Source: Paenibacillus sp. RC334 (GTDB lineage Bacteria; Bacillota; Bacilli; Paenibacillales; Paenibacillaceae). From it: 64,000 bases of DNA. Made by a program: the position numbers and the translations under genes. Of the stretch, positions 46,201-53,608 are shown piece by piece. The notes under the pieces were generated by a model. The model was given only the letters and a program-made list of their open reading frames with translations. It searched no databases and had not been told where the DNA came from. The DNA is taken from positions 3,968,001-4,032,000 of the forward strand of contig NZ_CP125370.1 of the NCBI RefSeq assembly GCF_030034735.1, given 5' to 3'. Numbering within the stretch: the first letter of the stretch is position 1; each line of letters starts with the position of its first letter.

Positions 46201-47515
46201 TCGATTTCTCCTTACTCACATCTGTTAATCGTTGCTGCTCCGAATGAAATTTATTGAATTCCAACTTTGGATTCTCCACAAACGGAAGCAACGTGAGCAA
46301 CGTTTCCTGAGAAACGACTTGCTGCAATTTAACGATTACATCTGCCATCCCCACTAAATCTGTCGGTAAGTTGCGAGTAAACTTCACAGCGATATCACGG
46401 TAATCATATTTCACGCCTTCTTTAATGTGCAGAAAGGTGAAGAAGTTACGCAGACGTTGCTTGATTGCCTTTTCCATTAACGCTTCACGCATCGCCACTC
46501 GATTCTCCAGATTAAGCAGCTTATTTCGCAGAGCCAAGGATGAGGTATTACTGGCCCAGTTTTCATTAAAATTAACCTGATCCATCATGTCGAAAATTTT
46601 GCGCTCAATATTGTCTAGCTCGTTCTTCACAAAAGAATCGTTTATCTCCTTCGTAAGCCAGCTTACCTTTCCTCCAGCCGGAACCTGAATAATGCCCATC
46701 TTCTTCATATTCAACAAGTCTTCGACTTCCAGCTTGGCATTCTCAATCACCAGATAGGCGTTGCGATGATCTGCAATTTCATTGACCAGATCGGAATTCA
46801 ATTCGTTATAGGCATCAAATAAAGAAATCACATCATGAAAGCCACTTTTTCTCTCCGTATTGGCTGGACAGGAGATAAGCGGGACTCTTCCAAAGATGTG
46901 ATTATGTTTGCCGATATATTTTAATTCAGGTGATTGATTTTGCTTCATTTGATTGCCTTTATCATCGTTGCCGATAGTATAATGTAGAATTTCATGGTCG
47001 GTATACACGTCAAGGTACACTTGCTTATCAAACCGCTTCGTAAATTTATGTAGGCCAAGTAATACGTTTCTTTCTGCTGTTCCGTCCTCCAACACATACG
47101 CATTCAAAGGGGATAATACAGTGGCTGAAAACTGACCATCCGAGTCGATATAGTTCAATTCAATACTTTCACCGAATATTTCAGATTGTTTCCGAAGCTG
47201 TAGATTATGCTCTTTGTCCCAATGACTCATATGTACGTCTATGTTATGTATGGCTTCATCCTGATCCGACTTGGACACATAGTTTACTGGCTTACCGAGC
47301 AGGTAGCCGACTTCATTATCTACGAACTTACGTGGAAAGTTGAAAATGAGCTTTTGATTGCTTCGGCTTTCTTGCATCGCATAGGTCTTGAAAATGGCAT
47401 GCTGACCATTGTAGTAATCTGAATATTTCTGTTTGGCTAATGCAGCCGATTGGAGTTCATTTAGACACTCTAATATGATTTGTTCCGTTATTTGCAAATA
47501 GGTTCTTCCTTTCAA
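46193..47515 (-). CDS. phage portal protein (SPP1 gp6 family)
   Basis: 440-aa portal, the ring through which DNA is packaged. Family features: KYSDYYNGQHAIFK near the start, NFPRKFVDNEVGYLLGKPV near 83, and the helical core with DAYNELNSDLVNEIADHRNA. The C-terminus is charged. The terminase gene is separated from it by an SOS-boxed membrane gene, an unusual insertion in the packaging block. Confidence 0.88.
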   Translation of the reverse strand: MKGRTYLQITEQIILECLNELQSAALAKQKYSDYYNGQHAIFKTYAMQESRSNQKLIFNFPRKFVDNEVGYLLGKPVNYVSKSDQDEAIHNIDVHMSHWDKEHNLQLRKQSEIFGESIELNYIDSDGQFSATVLSPLNAYVLEDGTAERNVLLGLHKFTKRFDKQVYLDVYTDHEILHYTIGNDDKGNQMKQNQSPELKYIGKHNHIFGRVPLISCPANTERKSGFHDVISLFDAYNELNSDLVNEIADHRNAYLVIENAKLEVEDLLNMKKMGIIQVPAGGKVSWLTKEINDSFVKNELDNIERKIFDMMDQVNFNENWASNTSSLALRNKLLNLENRVAMREALMEKAIKQRLRNFFTFLHIKEGVKYDYRDIAVKFTRNLPTDLVGMADVIVKLQQVVSQETLLTLLPFVENPKLEFNKFHSEQQRLTDVSKEKSNA

Positions 47516-47540
47516 AATGGGCTACGTAATTGTTGCTTAA

Positions 47541-47574
47541 ATAAAGAAAAGAACCACCTTTAATAAGGTAGTTC
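47541..47574 (-). terminator. terminator before the portal gene
   Basis: Minus strand: GAACTACCTT, loop, AAGGTGGTTC, then TTTTCTTT. It ends transcripts of the membrane gene at 47678-48130. Confidence 0.75.
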
Positions 47575-47677
47575 CTTGTTGAACTAACGTTCTCCGTTAG
47601 CGTAATCAGAAGTTCTTGTTTCTCAATAAGCGGGATTTGCTTTATGATAATGACTTGAACAAACAAGGTGTGTTTTA

Positions 47678-48130
47678 CTATATTTCTTGGATGTTCATGA
47701 TTTTTTTTACTGAGGCGAAGGCTCTAATGTTAATCATTACAAATGCAATTTGATTTGTAATGGCAATTATCGTTAGGAACCATAGAGAGCTATCATTATT
47801 CTTAACATAGGAAAACATTAACATTATTACACTGGAAACCACGAAGAATGCGATTGACCTAAAGTCATTATTAAGATCTTCTCGAAATGTCTTGAATTGC
47901 TGCTTGTGCTTATAGAAAATTGCTGCTAAACCTGCAAATAATGCAATATATCCAAGGGCAATTGTGATAAAGACCTGTGCGAGCACCTTACACAACTCCG
48001 ACAGTGAATTATAATCCTTTTGACACCATAAGATCTCATAACCAACTATAAGTACAACTATAATGTAAAGTATTAAATAAATTTTTGGCAGATGAAGTTT
48101 AAACCAATTAGACTTTTTTTTATTTCCCAT
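47678..48130 (-). CDS. four-helix membrane protein behind an SOS box
   Basis: 150-aa integral membrane protein with four hydrophobic segments (IYLILYIIVVLIVGYEIL; VFITIALGYIALFAGLAAIF; IAFFVVSSVIMLMFSY; LTIIAITNQIAFVMI) and a basic N-terminus. It has its own unit: a perfect LexA box at 48213-48226 and a terminator after it. The placement between terL and portal is that of a cargo gene. Holin-like lysis, exclusion, or abortive infection are possible; no family was recognised. Confidence 0.6.
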   Translation of the reverse strand: MGNKKKSNWFKLHLPKIYLILYIIVVLIVGYEILWCQKDYNSLSELCKVLAQVFITIALGYIALFAGLAAIFYKHKQQFKTFREDLNNDFRSIAFFVVSSVIMLMFSYVKNNDSSLWFLTIIAITNQIAFVMINIRAFASVKKIMNIQEI

Positions 48131-48212
48131 TCTTGAAAACCACCTTTGTTTTATTAATTATATTTAAATTAGCAGATTTCAAGATAGATGTCAGTAGCTT
48201 ACACGTTCTATA

Positions 48213-48226
48213 GAAACGTACGTTCG
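48213..48226 (-). promoter_or_regulatory. LexA (SOS) box before the membrane gene
   Basis: Minus strand CGAACGTACGTTTC matches the Bacillus consensus CGAACRNRYGTTYC at all 14 positions. It lies 83 bp before the membrane gene start; TATAGA follows directly and could be the -10. Confidence 0.75.
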
Positions 48227-48267
48227 TAAATTAGATCAAAATAAAGAATGAATATCTAGCATAAGTC

Positions 48268-49833
48268 TCAAAATAACAAACTGCGATCATAAAATTTCAG
48301 ACTCTTTACCGATTGAATCAATTGAACAGCCCCATATAAACTATCTGGCGCATCGTCGTATGTACAGTTTCGATTGTAGTCCTTCACTTGATGATTATAT
48401 CGAAGGTTATCTGAATTGAACAGAATATGACCCTTCTTCACTTCCGGCTCCAAGCTAATAATACGTTCATGCTTCTGCCCCTTGGAATGGACACTTTCTA
48501 CGGGCGTATGTATATTTGCTTTCCATAACTCTTCTTCAAATTTTTGCTTCATATAGCTTTGTGCCTGATTGACTTCAAATCCCAGCTTATCTACAGGATA
48601 AAGCTTTAATTTTTCAATAGCTACTTGAAACAAATCATCCGGCAATAGTTTATAGATATTTCCATCCACCACATACATTTGCTTCGTCTTCTTGTGTTGT
48701 CCAATAATCGAAATAGCCGAATAGTCATTTTTCTTCCCTGCTTTAATCGCTGGATCAATGTACATGGCAAGTTCCATCTCCTCAAACTCAGGCAACCTGC
48801 CCCAATACATGATATTCTGGAATATGTATTCATCGGTTGAACGCGGATCGTTTTGTAATTCTTTATAGAAACTTTTCTCGCCCATCGCTTGCTTCTTGCA
48901 CATCAAATAATAGTAGTCTAAATACTCGCTCCACAGAATTTCCGTACCCTCTAACATTTCCTCCTCATTCGCTATAAAAAAAGACAAAGCCGTATTGATC
49001 CTGTCCTCATCCTGCAAGTTATTATATTGTCGTTCCCACTCTAACCACAAATCATCACGCTCTGAAAATTGAAGCACGGCTGCTTTACGGACACTTCGCA
49101 CACCAGGGATTTTACCCTTGAGCAGATCAGCCATGATATCTTCTTCGTTCAAAATCGTTCCGCAGATCAGAATATTCGTATCCCTTGTTCCAATAGGAAG
49201 AATCACATCCGTAAATGTATTTTTAATCTGTTCTCGTTTGGCTTCGGATCGTGCGGTATCTTCCTTGAGCAAGTCATCCATTAAAACTAGCGTAGGACGG
49301 TGATGCTTGTAATGAATACCTCGAAGTGAACCGTCAATTCCACGAATCATAATGCATGAATCTAATCCACCTTTACTTTTCAACCATATCTCATTGTTGT
49401 TCCAGCGACTACCTTTACGAATACCGAAATCCTCAATCAACATCGTATTCGTTTCTAACTCATCTTTGATCATATCAAGGAACGGGAGAGCAATTTGCTC
49501 TGTCGCTGATATAATCAATGTAAACTGTGATTTATCATATAAAGTCGCATACAGCGGAAATAGAAAAGAACTGATCGTGGACTTTCCATGCTCCCTTGGG
49601 AGTCCGAAAGCTGTAATCAGTCCTGTATGGGCAAGCATATGTCTTAATTCCGTGAATAGCTCTTTGTGAAACTGTCCAAACGCTCGATCAAAATATTTAG
49701 GGAAATAGGCTAAAGCGAAAAACTCAATGTCCATCTCACCAATAAGCTTGCGTAATTCGGAGAAAGAGAACGTTTCGATCAATTGTTTCATTTTGGGCGG
49801 CTTAAAATGCTTCTCCATATACTGCTTCAGCAA
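48268..49833 (-). CDS. terL: phage terminase large subunit
   Basis: 521-aa packaging motor and nuclease. The ATPase Walker A is FGLPREHGKSTISS near residue 85; Walker B is TLVLMDDLLKED near 185. The nuclease domain starts with MYIDPAIKAGKKNDYSAI near 355. The frame from TTG at 49833 lacks a binding site; AAAGGAG lies eight bases before an in-frame ATT at 49872, so a rare ATT start with 13 extra residues is possible. It is separated from the small subunit by a tyrosine recombinase gene. Confidence 0.88.
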   Translation of the reverse strand: MLKQYMEKHFKPPKMKQLIETFSFSELRKLIGEMDIEFFALAYFPKYFDRAFGQFHKELFTELRHMLAHTGLITAFGLPREHGKSTISSFLFPLYATLYDKSQFTLIISATEQIALPFLDMIKDELETNTMLIEDFGIRKGSRWNNNEIWLKSKGGLDSCIMIRGIDGSLRGIHYKHHRPTLVLMDDLLKEDTARSEAKREQIKNTFTDVILPIGTRDTNILICGTILNEEDIMADLLKGKIPGVRSVRKAAVLQFSERDDLWLEWERQYNNLQDEDRINTALSFFIANEEEMLEGTEILWSEYLDYYYLMCKKQAMGEKSFYKELQNDPRSTDEYIFQNIMYWGRLPEFEEMELAMYIDPAIKAGKKNDYSAISIIGQHKKTKQMYVVDGNIYKLLPDDLFQVAIEKLKLYPVDKLGFEVNQAQSYMKQKFEEELWKANIHTPVESVHSKGQKHERIISLEPEVKKGHILFNSDNLRYNHQVKDYNRNCTYDDAPDSLYGAVQLIQSVKSLKFYDRSLLF

Positions 49834-49993
49834 CTCAGCCTGACGCTCAGCTTCTTGCTTTATTGTTTCAATAGTAGTGGCTCCTTTCTCATATGTACCG
49901 TAAAATCATCACAAAAATGTCTGCACCCTTTGCTGGCGGCTCTGTTTCTACATATAGAAGACCCCCTCCATCCACGACAAAAAGAGTGGCTGC

Positions 49994-50839
49994 TCACCAC
50001 TCGATATTTGCCAAGGCTAGTTCCATATCCTGCTGTGTCGTCAGCGTATAGATATTGGTTGTCGCTACGTGATCATGTCCAAGGATTTGCTGGATGGTCG
50101 TCAAAGGAGTCGTCTTCACCAGCTTATAGCCAAGCGTATGTCTGAGCATATGTGGTGTGACCTTTACATTGACCCGATTTCCGTATTTGTTCAAGATCAA
50201 GTTGACCGCATTCCGCTCCAAGGCTCCGCGCTGCCCAATAAACAAGTGTTCCGATTCAACTTGTGGCCTGACTTCGAGATATCGGGTGATGGCTTTACGT
50301 ACATCCTTATTTGTGGGTATCGTTCGGAAGGAGTTTCCTTTACCAAGCACCTTCAATATCCCCTTACGTTCCGTCATTTCGATATCCTTCAACTGGATGC
50401 CAACCAATTCGCTTACTCGTATGCCAGTCCCAATCAATAATTCGATCATACAAATGTGCATTCGATTACCCATACGGTGAATTTCATTCCGCAACTTCCA
50501 CAAATCCTTTTCCGCTAACCCTTTGTATTGGCGAACAACCTTGTTCCTGACCGCTTCGATATGTGTTTCTTCCTTAATATACCCTTGTTGATGCATCCAT
50601 TGTGCAAATACGTTGATACTGGCAATCTTACGGTTAATGGTGAGTACAGCTTGATTGGTGCTTTGCAGATATTTCTTGTACTCTACCCCATCCAATTCAA
50701 TCCACTTGTCCAGTCCATATTCCGTCTTGCCCCGATACCACGCTATGAACTGTAACACGTCCCGAATGTAGCACGAAACTGTGTTCTCACTTCGATCCTT
50801 ACTCCGTAAATGCACTTCAAATCCTTGAATATACTCCAT
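49994..50839 (-). CDS. tyrosine recombinase (XerC/D-like integrase)
   Basis: 281-aa recombinase. It has an N-terminal SAM-like core-binding domain (SENTVSCYIRDVLQFIAWY). The catalytic set is visible: Arg in GTGIRVSELVGIQL, His-x-x-Arg in HMLRHTLGYKL, His in ILGHDHVATT and the nucleophile Tyr in NIYTLTTQQD. The start at 50839 has GGTGGGG upstream. It sits between the two terminase genes, not at an element end. It may resolve multimers or integrate a nested element. Confidence 0.88.
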   Translation of the reverse strand: MEYIQGFEVHLRSKDRSENTVSCYIRDVLQFIAWYRGKTEYGLDKWIELDGVEYKKYLQSTNQAVLTINRKIASINVFAQWMHQQGYIKEETHIEAVRNKVVRQYKGLAEKDLWKLRNEIHRMGNRMHICMIELLIGTGIRVSELVGIQLKDIEMTERKGILKVLGKGNSFRTIPTNKDVRKAITRYLEVRPQVESEHLFIGQRGALERNAVNLILNKYGNRVNVKVTPHMLRHTLGYKLVKTTPLTTIQQILGHDHVATTNIYTLTTQQDMELALANIEW

Positions 50840-50998
50840 ATTCGCCCCACCCTTCGCTTTGTGTGTCACATCATACCGTTGATGTGGGGCAAAGTCCACC
50901 ATTTGCATAACCTATCTTATGCACTGATTTTGGGCAATTTACAGGCTAATTCAGGGCTGAAACTGGCGTTTATCTATACAAATACTGACGGCATAACG

Positions 50999-51741
50999 TT
51001 ATGGATGCGAATCATCTGGCTCCACATATCCTTCTTCAATCTCGACCGATTCCTCAATAGCCTCATAGTCGGCATCCACTACATCAGCTTCAATCATATC
51101 CAGAAATAGCTGCTTCCGCTCCTGTTCCAGTGCTTTCGTATTCACCACCAGCTCACGCCGATCATTCCACTCGTTAGGTGCGCGATTCTTTAAGTAGAAG
51201 ATCATCGCTGTCGGATTCGGGGGCTGATATCGTTTTACTTTTTCGATGCGTGTCTTCTTTTTTCCATTTTTGTCCTCTTCAATAATCGTTTTTATTTCTT
51301 CATATTCATACCCCGTTGCAGCTTTCAAAAGTGAATTTTCCACGTGGGATATGGGGACAGATCTGCTCCATTTGACTAGTTCAGCCAGCATCGGATGTTT
51401 ATCAATATATTCGTACCAAGTGGTTTTACCAATGTCGAGTTCCTGATGATGTCCTCTGCATTCACGCCTTCTTCGAACCATTGCTGAATCTCCGCTAGTC
51501 TAGGATATACATGGGTTTCCCACTTGGTTGGACGTTCCAATACTTCAGCAAATTTGGGATGTTTCCTTCGATAGTCACCTAGTGTCCAAATATGAATATT
51601 TAGCCGTTTCGCAATCTCCTCATCTGTGGCTCCTTCACGTACCCAAACGGGAATATCCTTCAGTCTTGGCACAACGAATTGATCATATTTAGTCAGTATT
51701 TTTGGTTTATTTCTTTTGGGCTTGTCACTATTTTTGCTCAT
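50999..51741 (-). pseudogene. terS: phage terminase small subunit with a frameshift
   Basis: The frame from the ATG at 51741 (GGAGGTG upstream) runs through a first helix-turn-helix (GATDEEIAKRLNIHIWTLGD) and into a second (GVNAEDII), then goes out of frame. The minus-one frame continues the same repeat (ELDIGKTTWYEYIDKHPMLA) and the C-terminal domain to 50999. One base is missing near 51443, at ATCATCAGGAACTC. Two tandem HTH repeats are typical of Firmicute TerS. No slippery heptamer is visible, so this is probably a mutation that would block packaging. Confidence 0.75.
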
Positions 51742-51808
51742 TCTGCTCACCTCCATCACGAAAAAAGGGAACAGCCAACTATCGACCATTCCCTATATGT
51801 ATTCTAGC

Positions 51809-51970
51809 TTACCCTTCCAATTCAGCCTCGTAAAACAATTCGATATCCTCAATCACCTTTTGAATCAACTCATTGTCCTCTTGAGCTTCCTCAGCCCCTA
51901 GCACAGTTACCTTCTCGGCTTGCATGCCCTTTAGGAATCGAATCACCATATTCACTTTTGTCTTACCCAC
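51809..51970 (-). CDS. small acidic phage protein, 53 aa
   Basis: GTG at 51970 with AAAGGGTG upstream. Product MGKTKVNMVIRFLKGMQAEK, then a strongly acidic helix ending YEAELEG. It lies between the methyltransferase and terS on the same strand. Coding is supported by the binding site and spacing; no family recognised. Confidence 0.5.
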   Translation of the reverse strand: MGKTKVNMVIRFLKGMQAEKVTVLGAEEAQEDNELIQKVIEDIELFYEAELEG

Positions 51971-51988
51971 TTGAATCACCCTTTCGGT

Positions 51989-53257
51989 TTAGTCAGCACA
52001 TGATACCTCTGATCTTGCTGGCTCAGCAACAACTTCTGAATAGCCCATCTTCACTCCATCCCGAATCAAATATACATCACTATCGCTTCCAACGTGGGCA
52101 ATATACCGCTTCACAATCACATCTACATATTTGGGATCAAGCTCACTGGTATAGCAAATCCGATCCGTTTCCTCACAAGCAATCAACGTTGAACCTGAAC
52201 CACCAAATGGATCAAATACGATATCACCAAGCTTACTAGAATTTTTAATCGGATAGCTAATCAAGGGAATCGGCTTCATCGTGGGATGGTACTCATTCCT
52301 AAAGGGGCGATCAAATTGCCATAAGGTTGTCTGCTTCCGATCACTGTTCCAGTAGTGTCCACCTGTCGGCTTCCAACCGTATAATACGGGTTCGTGCATC
52401 CAGTGATAATCTTGTCTACCCATAACCATCGCTTGCTTAGCCCATATACAGCATTGTGCCAGTTTGAATCCGGCTTCAATAAATGCCTTCCTAAAATTCA
52501 AACCTTCACTATCCGCATGGAATACATAAATACTTGCTCCATCATCAGCTACTTCATACATCCGAGTATAGGCAGCTAATAGGAAATCATAAAATTGGTC
52601 GTCATCCATCTTATCGTTTTCAATTTTCAATGCAGCCTTCGTCTTGCCCGTATAGTCCACGTTGTAAGGTGGATCGGTCACAATAAGCTGAGCCTTCTTG
52701 CCATCCATCAATGTTGCGATATCCTGAGGATTAGTCGAGTCTCCGCAGATTAGCCTATGCTTCCCAAGTAGCCAGATGTCACCTTTACGAGTGATCGGAT
52801 GTTCAGGCAATGCTTCTTCCACATTAAAATTATCCTCCTCATCCACGGATTCTTCATGTAATGTATCCAGCAACTTCTCCGCTTCAGACCAATCAAAGCC
52901 CGTTAGCTCAATATTATATTCTACTTCTTTCAACTCATCCAATAATGCAGCCAATGCTTCAAAATCCCACTCCCCTGTAATTTTGTTAAGCGCTATGTTC
53001 AGGGCTTTCTCTTTTGACTTGTTCACATCGACTATAACACAATCAACTTCATCGTATCCGAGTGCCTTCAAAACTTTGGCACGTTGATGGCCTCCCACGA
53101 TGGTATAATCGCTATTACAAATAATTGGTTCACAATAACCGAATTCCATTACGCTATTCCTAATCTTTTCAAACTCTGGATCACCCGCTTTTAAATCCTT
53201 CCTTGGATTATATTCGGCATGTACCAGTTGATCGATCTTCAATTTCATCCATTTCAT
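51989..53257 (-). CDS. ParB-domain DNA methyltransferase
   Basis: 422-aa fusion. Residues 1-120 are a ParB/sulfiredoxin-like domain (KIDQLVHAEYNPRKDLKAG, VGGHQRAKVLKALGYDEVDC). From about 160 an N6-adenine or N4-cytosine methyltransferase of beta class follows: IVTDPPYNVDY (motif IV DPPY) near 196 and FDPFGGSGSTLIACEE (motif I) near 360. Such enzymes in phages modify their DNA against host restriction or mark packaging sites. No cognate restriction gene is nearby. Confidence 0.88.
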   Translation of the reverse strand: MKWMKLKIDQLVHAEYNPRKDLKAGDPEFEKIRNSVMEFGYCEPIICNSDYTIVGGHQRAKVLKALGYDEVDCVIVDVNKSKEKALNIALNKITGEWDFEALAALLDELKEVEYNIELTGFDWSEAEKLLDTLHEESVDEEDNFNVEEALPEHPITRKGDIWLLGKHRLICGDSTNPQDIATLMDGKKAQLIVTDPPYNVDYTGKTKAALKIENDKMDDDQFYDFLLAAYTRMYEVADDGASIYVFHADSEGLNFRKAFIEAGFKLAQCCIWAKQAMVMGRQDYHWMHEPVLYGWKPTGGHYWNSDRKQTTLWQFDRPFRNEYHPTMKPIPLISYPIKNSSKLGDIVFDPFGGSGSTLIACEETDRICYTSELDPKYVDVIVKRYIAHVGSDSDVYLIRDGVKMGYSEVVAEPARSEVSCAD

Positions 53258-53291
53258 TTATAGAATTTGCTCCTTTATGTCTACAGCTTTC

Positions 53292-53450
53292 TCATTGTTT
53301 CTGGCGTTTTTTATGTATGGTATGGGCATTTCTACGTTTACGAATTCGATTTCCAATCCGGCTCATTCTCCTCTCACTCAGAATTACAGTGAAGAATATG
53401 CTAAGCCAAATACAGATTTCTATAGCTAATGCTAGTAACAATATAATCAT
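53292..53450 (-). CDS. small membrane protein, 52 aa
   Basis: ATG at 53450 with GGAG eight bases upstream. One N-terminal helix (MIILLLALAIEICIWLSIFF) and a strongly basic tail (RIRKRRNAHTIHKKRQKQ). It sits between Topo VIII and the methyltransferase genes. Function unknown. Confidence 0.5.
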   Translation of the reverse strand: MIILLLALAIEICIWLSIFFTVILSERRMSRIGNRIRKRRNAHTIHKKRQKQ

Positions 53451-53608
53451 CCTAATTGCTCCTCTCTAAATGAAAAAGGAACCCTAGCTGGTAGCCAGAA
53501 TCCCCATGTATGATATGTATTTTTAAATTTTTCATATTTCAATCATTATTCAACTTGCTAAATTTCTTGTCGTAAAACTACAAATTTTAAATCGTGACTC
53601 AGCTGCTT

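Noticed and set aside
51425..51455. Programmed ribosomal frameshift in terS
   Set aside because: No X-XXY-YYZ heptamer or clear downstream structure at the junction; a single-base deletion explains the sequence more simply.
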